Shown: positions 1-7,969, counted from the stretch's first letter. The stretch is DNA of 17,806 bases from Rhodobacteraceae bacterium UBA6273 (GCA_002440625.1 DJUV01000280.1:6033-23838), one strand, 5' to 3'. The notes: generated by a model not told the origin, from the letters alone. Numbers and translations are program-made.

Positions 1-423
1 GCGCTGGCGCTGGCCGCCGGACAACTGGCCGGGGCGTTGCTGCAGGCGCTGGTCGAGATGCAGGATCGCGGCGGCCTTCTCCACCTTCTGGCGGATGACG
101 TCGTTCGGGGCGCCCTCGACCCTGAGCGGGAAGGCGATGTTCTCGTAGACCGTCATGTGCGGATAAAGCGCATAGGACTGGAACACCATCGCGATGCCAC
201 GTTTGACCGGGGCAAGGTCGTTCACCCGCTTGCCGTCGATGACGATGTCGCCGGCGCTGGTATGTTCCAGCCCCGCGATCATGCGCAGGAGGGTCGACTT
301 GCCGCAGCCCGATGGGCCGACGAAGACGATGAACTCGCCCTCGCTGACGTCGAGGTTCACGCCCTTGACGACTTCGATCATGCCGAAGGTCTTGACGACA
401 TTCTTCAGGGAAAGCTGCCCCAA
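1..423 (-). CDS. Sugar ABC transporter ATP-binding protein (CUT1, UgpC/MsmX type), 3' part outside window
   Basis: This is the N-terminal 141 residues of the ATPase that powers the sugar importer encoded just upstream; the C-terminal half lies beyond the left edge. The Walker A motif GPSGCGKST is at about residues 36-44. The Q-loop ([12 protein letters not shown]) is near residue 80, and the ABC signature LSGGQRQR falls at 134-141, right at the edge. All are intact. The start chosen is TTG at 423, because GAGGAG precedes it at good spacing and the family's usual N-terminus follows directly ([13 protein letters not shown]). It is the last visible gene of the minus-strand transport operon, 60 bp after the binding-protein gene, with a hairpin between them. 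The family (known) couples ATP hydrolysis at the inner face of the membrane to uptake of oligosaccharides or glycerol-3-phosphate, and one ATPase may serve several importers. The substrate cannot be told from this part. Confidence 0.93.
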   Translation of the reverse strand, partial: MGQLSLKNVVKTFGMIEVVKGVNLDVSEGEFIVFVGPSGCGKSTLLRMIAGLEHTSAGDIVIDGKRVNDLAPVKRGIAMVFQSYALYPHMTVYENIAFPLRVEGAPNDVIRQKVEKAAAILHLDQRLQQRPGQLSGGQRQR

Positions 424-447
424 GGGTGGTCTCCTCACGGAAAAGGC

Positions 448-476
448 TCCCGGCCGCACCAACGGCGCGGCCGGGA
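448..476 (-). terminator. Intercistronic hairpin after the binding-protein gene
   Basis: A perfect 10-bp inverted repeat (TCCCGGCCGC at 448-457 and GCGGCCGGGA at 467-476) has a 9-base loop. On the minus strand it is followed by GCC and four T residues. It sits between the stop of the binding-protein gene and the ATPase start. Its position suggests a partial terminator or a 3'-end stabiliser that keeps binding-protein mRNA more abundant than downstream mRNA, as is known for other binding-protein-dependent operons. The short T run argues against complete termination. Confidence 0.6.
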
Positions 477-483
477 CAATGGC

Positions 484-1701
484 TTACTTGTACTGCTCGA
501 GATCGGCAGCCGCCTTCTTCAGCGCGTCCGCCGGTTCGGCGGTGCCGGTCACGACCGACTGCACCAGCTCGATCATCACGTTCTGCAGGCCCTTGTAGTC
601 GGTGAAGAGAGGCTCCGGCCCGCCATAGGCGATGCCGTCGATGTAGGGCTTCCAGAAGGGCGTGGTCTTGAGAAGCTCATCGACCTGCGGCATCGGGCGC
701 AAGGGGGTGAGGCCGGCATCGGGCGACATCTCATACTGGATCTGGATGTCAGGCGAGGTGATGTACTTGGCGAATTCCGTCGCCTTCTCCTCGACGCCCG
801 AACCCTTGAAGACGGCGAGCGAGTCGGTGATGAGCAGGGTGCCCGGCCCGGTGGCCGACGGACCAAGCGGCAGCGTGGTGACGCCCCAGTTGATCTTGGT
901 GTCCTTCAGCCGCATCGCCGCGCCCACGGAGGCCTGGATCATGCCGACCTTGCCATCCAGGAAGATCGCCCGGATCTCGTTCTGTTCGTAAGCGGTGGCG
1001 CCCTCGACCGACCAGGGCGTGATGTCCTTGTAGGCCTGAAGCGCCGCGAGGTTTTCCGGGCTGTCGAGCGTGATGTTGCCCTCGGCGTCGATCACCGAGC
1101 CGTTGTTGGTATAAACCCAGTGCAGGAACTGGTGCATCGTGTTGTCGAAGGTCTTGGCCGGAAGGCCGTAACCGGCGATGCCGGTCTTTTCCTTGATGGT
1201 CTTGGCCATCTCGATCTCCTCCGCCCAGGTGGTCGGCGGCTTTTCGGGGTCAAGCCCGGCTTGGGTGAAGAGATCCTTGTTCCAGTAGAGCGCCTTGGTC
1301 GAGAAGGCGATCGGCACGCCCCACTGGGTGCCGTCGATGGTCACGGTATCGACGATATGCGGATAGTAGGCGGCCTTCTCCTCATCCGTCATTGGCACTT
1401 CGACGATTAGATCGTTGCCGGCGAATTCCTTCAGCGTGCGCGAGCCGACATAGGCAAGCCCGGCCGGCGAGCCGGCGGCAGCGAGCGTCGTGGCCTTGTC
1501 CTGGCACTGGTCCCAGCCGACGACTTCCACCGCGATCTTGTTGTCGGGGTTGGCGGCATCCCAGTCGGCGATGGCCTTTTCATGGACCGGGTCGATCTTG
1601 TCGCCGCAGTAGATCCACGAGATCTCCGCCGCCAGCGTCGGCAGGGCGGTCGTTCCCGCCAACACCACGCCGATCAGGCTTTTCTTGATGAGACTATTCA
1701 C
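484..1701 (-). CDS. Extracellular sugar-binding protein of a CUT1 ABC transporter
   Basis: This is a 405-residue periplasmic solute-binding protein (SBP family 1), the usual length for the family. It has a Sec signal peptide: basic MNSLIKK, a hydrophobic core to about residue 20, and a probable cut after LAA at residue 25. No lipobox is seen. The mature part keeps the family's pattern, including a GVPIAFSTKALYWNKDLF segment around residues 128-145 that forms part of the hinge and sugar cleft. Aromatic residues (several W and Y) are frequent, as expected for stacking on sugar rings. The start is GTG at 1701, preceded by AGGGAG. It is followed by the ATPase gene and preceded by two permease genes, forming one operon. 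Given the GH20 and nagA genes nearby, an amino-sugar oligosaccharide or conjugate is the inferred ligand; the sequence alone does not prove this. Confidence 0.93.
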   Translation of the reverse strand: MNSLIKKSLIGVVLAGTTALPTLAAEISWIYCGDKIDPVHEKAIADWDAANPDNKIAVEVVGWDQCQDKATTLAAAGSPAGLAYVGSRTLKEFAGNDLIVEVPMTDEEKAAYYPHIVDTVTIDGTQWGVPIAFSTKALYWNKDLFTQAGLDPEKPPTTWAEEIEMAKTIKEKTGIAGYGLPAKTFDNTMHQFLHWVYTNNGSVIDAEGNITLDSPENLAALQAYKDITPWSVEGATAYEQNEIRAIFLDGKVGMIQASVGAAMRLKDTKINWGVTTLPLGPSATGPGTLLITDSLAVFKGSGVEEKATEFAKYITSPDIQIQYEMSPDAGLTPLRPMPQVDELLKTTPFWKPYIDGIAYGGPEPLFTDYKGLQNVMIELVQSVVTGTAEPADALKKAAADLEQYK

Positions 1702-1726
1702 GTCAGAGGCTCCCTGTTGTTGAGGT

Positions 1727-2599
1727 TCATTGTTTTATCGCGCCGGCGGTCAGCCCGCCGACGAGATGGCGTTGCAGGAAGAAGATGATGACGACGGCCG
1801 GCATGATGCCCATGAAGGCCGCGGCCATCAGCTCGTTCCAGATCACTTCCTGCTTGCCGAAGAAGGCGAAGAGCCCGATCGGAAGCGGCATGTACTCGGT
1901 CTTGGAGTTGAAGGTCAGCGCGAAGACGAATTGCTGGGAATAGGCGCCGATGAAGGTCACGATCGCGACGACGATGATGCCGGGGCTGGCAATCGGCAGG
2001 ATCACGCGGCGGAAGGTGTAGAACTGGCTGGCGCCGTCCATATAGGCGGCTTCGTTCAGTTCCAGCGGGATGCGCGCCATGTAAGTGCGCAGAAGCCAGA
2101 TCGCCGAAGGGATCAGGAAGGCCACGCCGGGGATGATCATCGCCCAGTAGGTGTTGAGGACGCCCATCGTGCGCATCAGCCGGAAGAGCGGGATCAAAAG
2201 CACCGCGCCCGAGAACATCGAGACGGCAAGGAAGCACCCGAGCACGAGTCCCATGCCGCGGAAATTGAACCTTGCGAAAGCATAGGCCGAGGGTACCACG
2301 AGGAGGAGCACCACGATCGTGACGACGGTCGAGATCAGGAACGAATTGAAGACGAAGCGCAGGAAATAGGGCAGCCGTTCGAAGACGCCGGCATAGGCGG
2401 CAAAGCTGCCGTTTTCGGGGATGAAGCTGTAGGGCGAGGTGAAAAGCTGCGACAGCGGGCGGAGGCTGACGATGAAGCCTTCGATGAACGGCGCCAGCAG
2501 GAAAAAGAGGAAGAGCGCGATCCCGGCATAGATGCCGATGATTTCCCACCAGCGGTAGCGGTCGATCATCTGGATATTTTCGTTGCGGAAAAGCGCCAT
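1727..2599 (-). CDS. Sugar ABC transporter permease, MalG type
   Basis: This is a 290-residue inner-membrane permease with about six hydrophobic spans. The first is near residues 20-45, after a short cytoplasmic tail. The EAA loop that docks on the ATPase is clear at about residues 183-202 (EAAYMDGA followed by RRVILPIASPG), which places it in the MalG half of CUT1 transporters. The ATG start at 2599 has AGGGGG just upstream, which overlaps the TAG stop of the preceding permease gene. The two are probably translationally coupled. The next gene downstream, the binding protein, starts 25 bp after this gene's stop. Confidence 0.93.
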   Translation of the reverse strand: MALFRNENIQMIDRYRWWEIIGIYAGIALFLFFLLAPFIEGFIVSLRPLSQLFTSPYSFIPENGSFAAYAGVFERLPYFLRFVFNSFLISTVVTIVVLLLVVPSAYAFARFNFRGMGLVLGCFLAVSMFSGAVLLIPLFRLMRTMGVLNTYWAMIIPGVAFLIPSAIWLLRTYMARIPLELNEAAYMDGASQFYTFRRVILPIASPGIIVVAIVTFIGAYSQQFVFALTFNSKTEYMPLPIGLFAFFGKQEVIWNELMAAAFMGIMPAVVIIFFLQRHLVGGLTAGAIKQ

Positions 2600-2608
2600 G
2601 CCGGCCCC

Positions 2609-3496
2609 CTATTCCTTGCCGCCGATGGTCTGCAGTCGCCGGGTGATGCGGAAATAGGCGATGCAGAAAAGCGACAGGAAGATGCAGATCACCACCGCCC
2701 GGGCGGCACCTTCGCCGTACTTCTTCGACCCGATGGCGGTCTGGTAGGTGTCGATGATCATCGTCGTCGTCTGCCCCGAAGGCCCGCCGCGGGTCAGAAT
2801 CCAGATGATGTCGAAGCTGTTGAAAGTGGCGATCAGCGACAGCATCGACATGGTGATGATCGCCGGCGCCATCAGCGGCAGGGTGATGCGGCGGAACCGC
2901 ATCCAGCGGCCGGCGCCATCGGTCCAGGCGGCCTCGTAAAGGTCTTTGGGGATCGACTGGATCGCGGCAAGGAAATAGATCGTCACCATCGGCACGCCGA
3001 TCCAGACATCGGTGATGATGGTCGCCCAGTAGGCCGATGTGCCGTAGGCGAGGAAGGCCACCGGCCCGTCCACCAGCCCGAAGCGCTGCAGAAGGCCCGA
3101 GATCATCCCGAACTGGCCGTTGTACATCCAGCCCCACATGAAGATGCCGATGGCCATCGGCACGATCCAGGGCGGCATCGTCAGGATGCGGAAGAGATGC
3201 CGCCCCGGAACTGCAGCGTTGAGGAGGACAGCGCCGCAAGTGCCGATGACCATCTTCAGAAGGACCGAAAAGAAGGTCCAGGTAAAGGTGCGCAGGATCA
3301 CGGTCAGGAAGGTGTCGTTGAAGATCTTGGTGTAGTTCCGCCAGCCGACGTAATTCGTGACCTTCTTCAGCGAGGCGTCGGTGAAGGAAAGCCGGAAGGT
3401 CTCGACCAGAGGCCAGGCGACGATGATCGTCACATAGATGATCGCCGGGGCCAGAAGGGCCCAGGCGAAGATCATGCTCGACCGGTTCCTGATCAT
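2609..3496 (-). CDS. Sugar ABC transporter permease, MalF/UgpA type
   Basis: This is a 295-residue inner-membrane permease, partner of the MalG-type protein. The first span is near residues 9-30, and the EAA loop is at about residues 188-207 (EAAWTDGA followed by RRITLPLMAP). A segment typical of the MalF side, ILTRGGP, comes near the C-terminus. The ATG at 3496 is used here, but GAGG lies directly against it with no spacing. Met8 (ATG at 3475), with AGGA about 11 bases before it, is an alternative start. The gap to the upstream oxidoreductase gene is 2 bp, so the genes are co-transcribed. Confidence 0.92.
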   Translation of the reverse strand: MIRNRSSMIFAWALLAPAIIYVTIIVAWPLVETFRLSFTDASLKKVTNYVGWRNYTKIFNDTFLTVILRTFTWTFFSVLLKMVIGTCGAVLLNAAVPGRHLFRILTMPPWIVPMAIGIFMWGWMYNGQFGMISGLLQRFGLVDGPVAFLAYGTSAYWATIITDVWIGVPMVTIYFLAAIQSIPKDLYEAAWTDGAGRWMRFRRITLPLMAPAIITMSMLSLIATFNSFDIIWILTRGGPSGQTTTMIIDTYQTAIGSKKYGEGAARAVVICIFLSLFCIAYFRITRRLQTIGGKE

Positions 3497-3498
3497 CC

Positions 3499-4656
3499 TC
3501 AGGCGGCCTTGGTGTGGAAGGCGTTGTCGTAGCGGTCCCAGATCGGGCGCAGGTCGACCACCTGCTTCGTCCTCCGGGCGTCATCCATCGCGAAGGCAAG
3601 GATGCCGGCCTCAAGCGCGTCGAGCGTGGAGACGGGCTGGACGATGCCCTTCATCGCATAGTCGACGATGCCCGCCGCCATCTCCTCGTCGGCGCCGTAA
3701 TGCTGCGAGAGCGCCGTGGCCCTGTATTCCTTTTCCATGACGCGCTGTTCGGTCAGTACATCCGTCACCTTGAAGAAGCCGCGGATGAAGTCGCCCTCCG
3801 CCTGGCCCCTGGTGCCGAAGGCGGCAAAGCGGCGGAACTGGTCGGGGGCGTTCAGGTTGGTGTGGAAGTTCATGCCGACGCCATTGGCGTATTCGATGAT
3901 CGCCACCTGATAGTCGATGATGTCGGCATCGGTGTCGAAGACCTTGTCCGACCCGTTCCAGCCCGTGGGCTTGCGGTGGTACATGCTCATGTCGTTGACG
4001 CCGTAGGTGCGCGGATCATTCGCCGGGATGAAGTTCTTGCGGCCGCCAAAGCTTGCCACCCGTTCGGGCCGGGCGCCGATCAGGCCGTTGTAGAGGTCGA
4101 GGTCGTGGCAGCACTTTTCCAGCATGAAACTGCCCGACCATTTTTCATAGCGGCGCCAGTCGCGCATGAAGAAGGCGCCGTGGTAAGGATAGATATGCTC
4201 GGCGGCCTCGATGGAGAGGAGCTTGCCAAGAAGGCCATCATCCCGGGCCTTCAGAAGATCGCGGTAAAGCGGCGCGTAGCGCAGGACCAGCCCGACGGTC
4301 AGGCGGTCATGCCCGAATTTGCCAAGGAGGCCGGCCAGAGCGTAGGTCTGTTCAAGGCTGGCGACGATGGGCTTTTCGGAAAAGACCTTCAGCCCCGCCT
4401 CAAGCCCGAGCCGGATATGGTCGAGATGCAGGTGATTGGGCGAGCCGATCATCAGAAGGTCGAAGCCGCCGGCGCGGATCAGGTCTTCGGGCGTCTCATG
4501 GGCCTTGCCGGCAGAGATGCCGTGCTTTTGCAGCGTCTCCATGCCTGCGGGGGCCGGATCGACATAGCCGACAATGCGGAAATCGGGGCAAATCTCGTGA
4601 AAGACATGGCCGAGATATCCGAGGCGATAGCCAAGACCGATGATTCCGACTCTCAT
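3499..4656 (-). CDS. Gfo/Idh/MocA family NAD(P)-dependent oxidoreductase
   Basis: This is a 385-residue dehydrogenase that probably oxidises or reduces a sugar hydroxyl in the cytoplasm. The N-terminal Rossmann fold begins MRVGIIGLGYRLG. The family's EKP motif is at residues 94-96, whose Lys normally contacts cofactor and substrate. A second conserved segment, KCCHDLDL (residues 181-188), holds the likely catalytic Lys and His/Asp group. The start is the ATG at 4656, with GGGGTG upstream. A longer frame back to a TTG at 4689 would run through the promoter and operator and lacks family similarity. It is the first gene of the transport operon, so the reaction probably acts on the imported sugar or its breakdown product. 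Exact substrate and regiochemistry are unknown; family members oxidise inositols, glucosides and amino sugars. Confidence 0.9.
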   Translation of the reverse strand: MRVGIIGLGYRLGYLGHVFHEICPDFRIVGYVDPAPAGMETLQKHGISAGKAHETPEDLIRAGGFDLLMIGSPNHLHLDHIRLGLEAGLKVFSEKPIVASLEQTYALAGLLGKFGHDRLTVGLVLRYAPLYRDLLKARDDGLLGKLLSIEAAEHIYPYHGAFFMRDWRRYEKWSGSFMLEKCCHDLDLYNGLIGARPERVASFGGRKNFIPANDPRTYGVNDMSMYHRKPTGWNGSDKVFDTDADIIDYQVAIIEYANGVGMNFHTNLNAPDQFRRFAAFGTRGQAEGDFIRGFFKVTDVLTEQRVMEKEYRATALSQHYGADEEMAAGIVDYAMKGIVQPVSTLDALEAGILAFAMDDARRTKQVVDLRPIWDRYDNAFHTKAA

Positions 4657-4671
4657 ACGGCACCCCGAACA

Positions 4672-4686
4672 AGAAATTGATTTTCT
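4672..4686 (-). promoter_or_regulatory. Candidate RpiR operator upstream of the transport operon
   Basis: On the minus strand this reads AGAAAATCAATTTCT, a palindrome in 6 of 7 base pairs around a central base. It matches the site at 8008-8022 in 14 of 15 bases. It overlaps the proposed -10 box and is centred 23 bp before the oxidoreductase ATG, a good place for repression. The GAAA/TTTC arms resemble known RpiR-family sites. Assignment to the local regulator is inference. Confidence 0.55.
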
Positions 4687-4708
4687 CAAACTCGCCGATC
4701 AATGCCAA
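4680..4708 (-). promoter_or_regulatory. Candidate promoter of the transport operon
   Basis: Minus strand: a TTGGCA -35 box (4703-4708), a 17-base spacer and a GAAAAT -10 box (4680-4685) match five and four of six consensus positions. A transcript would start near 4673 with a very short leader containing the GGGGTG ribosome site. The surrounding 4663-4760 region is clearly AT-richer than its neighbours. The whole gap 4657-4823 holds no gene. It separates the transporter operon from the PLP-enzyme gene, so the transporter can be expressed independently. Confidence 0.45.
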
Positions 4709-4823
4709 TACGTCAACGAATTTTCATCGATGTTCGATTGTTTATGTAATTTGTTTTCATGCACCGCGGACTCCACCCCTCCCCTGCGTCGCCGAGATTG
4801 GGGGTCCATGCGCCGGTGCGCCG

Positions 4824-5912
4824 CTACCAGACCGTGCCACGTGCCGCGACCGGCTCGACCCGCGTCACGACGCCGCCGCGATGAAAGACCATGCAGTCAA
4901 AGAGGTTCGACACGACGCAGGTATGGTTCGGTATGACCCGCACCATCTCGCCAACCTCGGGCAGTGGCGCGGTGCAAGCGGAAAGATCGACGACGCCATG
5001 TTCCTCGGAGAGGGAGACGATGCGCGCGCCCGGCAGGCCCTCGATCTCGCCGTGGTCGGGAAATCCCAGAAGGTCCGAGGTCAGCGCCTTGGACCCGGCA
5101 TCGAGAACCGCCCGGACGGGCGTCGGGCGCGAGACGACGGTGGCGAGGACATGCATCGCCAGATCGCCATGCGTGCATTCCCCGGCGCGCACCATCGAAC
5201 GGTCGTTGTAGACATAGGTTCCGGCGCGATGTTCGGTCGCCGAGGGCACGAGATGCGCCTTCCAGAGGTCGGGGCTGCCGCCGTTCGAGCGGATGGGACA
5301 GTCGATCCCGTTTGCGGCCAGAAGCTGCATGCTTGCCGACAGGAAGGCCTCCACCCTCTCCGCCCCGCCGACGGCGGGATAGGTGAGAAGGCCGTCGAAG
5401 CGCAGGCCCGGCGCAGCGGCGATGCGTTCGGCCAGCGCCAGCGCCGCCTCGGCCGACTGCACCCCGACGCGGCCGCCGCCGGTATCGCATTCGATCAACA
5501 CCCGGAGCGGCTTTGACCCGGCAAAGGCCGCAGCCAGACCTGCGACCGTGACCGCGCTGTCTGCCACGACGCGCAAGCAGGCGACGCGGTCGTTCAGCGC
5601 CTTCAGCCGGCTGAGCCGCGCCGGACCGAGGATGTTGTAGGTGATGAGGATGTCCTGAAACCCGGCATCGGCGAAAACCTCCGCCTCGGTCAGCTTCTGG
5701 CAGTTGATGCCCACAGCTCCCGCCTGAAGCTGCGCCTGCGCCACGGCGGGGATCTTGTGGGTCTTGATATGCGGCCGGAAGCCAAGGCCATGCGCCGTCA
5801 TGTAGCCTTGGGCGCGGGCGATGTTGGCCGCCAGCCGATCCTCGTCGATGACGGGCATCGGCGTTGCGATCCGCGACAGGCTTTCCCCCACTTCAGGCCA
5901 CGGGAACATCAT
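4824..5912 (-). CDS. Fold-type III PLP enzyme, D-threonine aldolase / D-serine dehydratase family
   Basis: This is a 362-residue cytoplasmic PLP enzyme with an alanine-racemase-like barrel at the N-terminus. The PLP-lysine motif RPHIKTHK is at residues 46-53; Lys50 is the probable Schiff-base residue. Conserved ECDTGGGRVG follows at 141-150. The C-terminal domain ends with PNHTC (328-332), giving a His330-x-Cys332 pair. In this family a His-x-Cys pair binds zinc in D-serine and 3-hydroxyaspartate dehydratases, while D-threonine aldolases usually have His-x-Asp. The gene may therefore encode a dehydratase of a D-beta-hydroxy amino acid, though racemase or aldolase activity is not excluded. Its ATG overlaps the stop of the upstream M81 gene by 4 bp (ATGA), so the two are translationally coupled and probably work on the same compound. 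Confidence 0.85.
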   Translation of the reverse strand: MMFPWPEVGESLSRIATPMPVIDEDRLAANIARAQGYMTAHGLGFRPHIKTHKIPAVAQAQLQAGAVGINCQKLTEAEVFADAGFQDILITYNILGPARLSRLKALNDRVACLRVVADSAVTVAGLAAAFAGSKPLRVLIECDTGGGRVGVQSAEAALALAERIAAAPGLRFDGLLTYPAVGGAERVEAFLSASMQLLAANGIDCPIRSNGGSPDLWKAHLVPSATEHRAGTYVYNDRSMVRAGECTHGDLAMHVLATVVSRPTPVRAVLDAGSKALTSDLLGFPDHGEIEGLPGARIVSLSEEHGVVDLSACTAPLPEVGEMVRVIPNHTCVVSNLFDCMVFHRGGVVTRVEPVAARGTVW

Positions 5913-7411
5913 GCCTCGCTTCCAAAGGGATCAGCCATGCGCGGCCAGATGTCCTTGCGCACGAGCCGGTAAGGGTTGGTCGCCGGATCATTGGGATAGG
6001 GCTTTCCGGCCGAGCAATAAAGTATTTCCGACGAGATAGGCTGAAATGCCGCATAGAAATGGTTGGTCGACTTGATGACGAGGATCTTCTGCGCCCGAGG
6101 GTCGATGCCAAGGGCGGAGAAAAGCGACGGATCGAAGCTTTGCGCACGGACGGTGTTGAGGATCACCTCGACCCCGGTTTCCCGCCGTTCCGGGGTCAGA
6201 AGCGCGATCCGCGCCGCCGGGCCGAAGGGCGCGAGGCTTTCGCCGAAGTTCATCTGGGCATCGGCGGCCAGCGTGACGATGCGGACAAGGGCATCGCAAG
6301 GCTCTCCGGTCAGGGGCGCCGACTTCGCGCCGAAGCGAAGGTGAAGCTCCGCGCCTTCGCCGGCGACAAAGCAAAGCTGCACCGCGACCGGGTCCCAGAT
6401 GGTGCCGACCGCCACGCCGGTGGCGCCGCGCGCCAGAAGCTCCTTCAGGATCACTGTCGCATCCCCGGCGGTGCCGCCGCCGGGATTGTCCCAGACATCG
6501 GCGATCACCACCGGATGCGCGGTCGCGGCCATCGCCCGGGCAACCGCCTCATGCTCATCGATCAGCGGCATCATGTGCCGGCCACGGTTGGCGAAAAGCT
6601 CCCGTCCCAGACGTTCCGCCATCTCGGCCCCTAGTGCTGGGTCGTTGTCCGTCACCGCGATCATCCTTGTCCCCATCTCGGGCACGTCGCCGGCCATGAA
6701 CCCGTGGATTGCAGAGAGGGACAGGAGCCGGGGATTGTCACGTTCCAGCGCCATCATCCGGTCGACGAAACCGCGCATCGGCTGGCGCGAAGTCGGAAAC
6801 ACGTCGATCATCCGGCAATCGAAAACCGACATCACCGGCTTGACCCGACCCTCAAGCGTGTCGACGACGATCCGCCACAGATCCTCGGCCCGATCGACGA
6901 AATCGGTATGCGGAAATTCCTTGAAGACGACGAAGAAATCCGCCGCCGCCACCCGCTTTGCCGTCAGATGCGAATGCGGGTCCAGTTCGGCGCAGACGAG
7001 GATATCCGGCCCGACGATCCCCCGCACACGGGCCAGAAGGTCGCCTTCGGGGTCGAGATAGCCCTGCGCCACCATCGCGCCGTGAAGGCCAAGGACGACC
7101 GCGTCGACGGGCAGTGCCGCGCGCAACTGGCCAAGGATCTCGTCGCGCAGCGTCTCATAGGCGCCGCGTGCCACCAGCCCGGCAGGGTCGGCCCAGGCGG
7201 CGGTGCCCTCGATCAGCGTCCAGCCCTTTTCGGCACAGACCTTGCGCCCGACAGTGATCGGCGCGGTGCAGAGCGTTGGCGTGGCGGGATGCTGGCCGGG
7301 CGGAGCGTAGAGCGAATCCTCGAAACCTTTCCGGTCGATGACAATCGGCGCGAAGGTATTGGTCTCGGTCGCGAGAGCCGCCACGAAGACGCGCCGGGGG
7401 CCAGCGGTCAT
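5909..7411 (-). CDS. M81 family (MlrC-type) metal-dependent hydrolase, copy 1
   Basis: This is a 500-residue protein of the M81/DUF1485 family, named for MlrC, which cleaves linearised microcystin. Candidate zinc ligands fall in the expected order: Glu16 in ATETNTF, His110 in GLHGAM, Asp144/His146/His148 in ELDPHSHL, His168 in FPHTD, and Asp305/Asp308 in DVWDNPGGGTAGD. The C-terminal part has KSTNHFYAAF, which is also conserved in the family. No signal peptide is seen, so it acts in the cytoplasm. The ATG at 7411 has GAAGGA upstream, inside the end of the NTF2-like gene, and the stop overlaps the PLP-enzyme start. The known activity for the family is amide hydrolysis on unusual peptides; most members are uncharacterised. 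Here it probably cleaves an amide in the imported compound or a product of it (inference). Confidence 0.88.
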   Translation of the reverse strand: MTAGPRRVFVAALATETNTFAPIVIDRKGFEDSLYAPPGQHPATPTLCTAPITVGRKVCAEKGWTLIEGTAAWADPAGLVARGAYETLRDEILGQLRAALPVDAVVLGLHGAMVAQGYLDPEGDLLARVRGIVGPDILVCAELDPHSHLTAKRVAAADFFVVFKEFPHTDFVDRAEDLWRIVVDTLEGRVKPVMSVFDCRMIDVFPTSRQPMRGFVDRMMALERDNPRLLSLSAIHGFMAGDVPEMGTRMIAVTDNDPALGAEMAERLGRELFANRGRHMMPLIDEHEAVARAMAATAHPVVIADVWDNPGGGTAGDATVILKELLARGATGVAVGTIWDPVAVQLCFVAGEGAELHLRFGAKSAPLTGEPCDALVRIVTLAADAQMNFGESLAPFGPAARIALLTPERRETGVEVILNTVRAQSFDPSLFSALGIDPRAQKILVIKSTNHFYAAFQPISSEILYCSAGKPYPNDPATNPYRLVRKDIWPRMADPFGSEA

Positions 7412-7414
7412 CGG

Positions 7415-7921
7415 TCAGTCCTTCACATGCGGCAGGTAGCCGACGAAGCCGGCGATCTTCCAGCGCCCGGCATCCTTGCGGCACACATAAAGCGTCTGCC
7501 AGTTCATGCGGTCATGGCCGCCGTCGGCCTTGGCCAGCCGCCCGTCGAACTTCTTGCGCACAAGCGCTGCGTCGCCGTCGATCTCGATCTCTTCCAGCCG
7601 GGTCGCGGCAAAGATGCCATCGCGGGGATCTCCGGCAAAGGCGCCGGCGGCGCGCTGAATGCCGAACTCCGTCGCCTGGCGCAGCCATTCGGCGCGATAG
7701 GCGTCGAGCGTTGGGAACGCCAGCGTGAAGCCCTGCGGATCGGGCTGGAACTGTCCGCTGATGCCGGTAAAGTTGCTCGCGATGAAATCGCCGGCGACCA
7801 TCGACCAGTCGGCGCCCATGAAGGCGTCGATATCGCGCGGAACCAGCATCTCCCAGATCGCGCGGCGGTCTGGATCACCCTCGGGAAAGGGGTTGGCGAA
7901 GGGATCGCGCGAAGCGGGCAT
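7415..7921 (-). CDS. NTF2-like (SnoaL/DUF4440-type) hypothetical protein
   Basis: This is a small 168-residue protein. The C-terminal pattern, an alternating strand region ending in WKIAGFVGYLPH, and the helix-rich first half suggest the NTF2-like cone fold. That fold serves as an isomerase, a dehydratase or a binding module. No catalytic residue can be named with confidence. The ATG at 7921 is preceded by AAGG at 8 bases. It is the first gene of the minus-strand operon and ends 3 bp before the M81 start, so a role in the same pathway is likely. Its precise function is unknown. No signal peptide is visible. Confidence 0.72.
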   Translation of the reverse strand: MPASRDPFANPFPEGDPDRRAIWEMLVPRDIDAFMGADWSMVAGDFIASNFTGISGQFQPDPQGFTLAFPTLDAYRAEWLRQATEFGIQRAAGAFAGDPRDGIFAATRLEEIEIDGDAALVRKKFDGRLAKADGGHDRMNWQTLYVCRKDAGRWKIAGFVGYLPHVKD

Positions 7922-7934
7922 CTGCGGCGCCTTG

Positions 7935-7948
7935 TGAAAATTATTTCA
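7935..7948. promoter_or_regulatory. Candidate RpiR operator before the NTF2-like gene
   Basis: TGAAAATTATTTCA has perfect 5-base arms (TGAAA and TTTCA) around four bases. It shares GAAAAT and ATTTC with the 15-base site at 8008-8022 but is one base shorter in the middle. It is centred about 20 bp before the ATG at 7921, nearly the same offset as the 4672-4686 site has from its gene. A regulator bound here could block transcription leaving leftward. The RpiR link is inference. Confidence 0.5.
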
Positions 7949-7969
7949 GCGATACTGTGTCTATGCTAG

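Noticed and set aside
1730..4680. Very long plus-strand open frames antisense to the transporter and oxidoreductase genes
   Set aside because: They lie opposite genes with clear family motifs, have repetitive charged composition (D, H, R, G, E) typical of GC-rich shadow frames, and show no recognisable motifs.
4657..4689. Longer N-terminus for the Gfo/Idh protein starting at TTG 4689
   Set aside because: The extra 11 residues precede the conserved MRVGIIGLG start, the TTG has no ribosome site, and the extension would overlap the proposed promoter and operator.
4810..4821. Short stem GCGC-CGGT-GCGC after the PLP-enzyme gene as a terminator
   Set aside because: The stem is only 4 bp with no T run on the minus strand; such stems are common by chance in GC-rich DNA.
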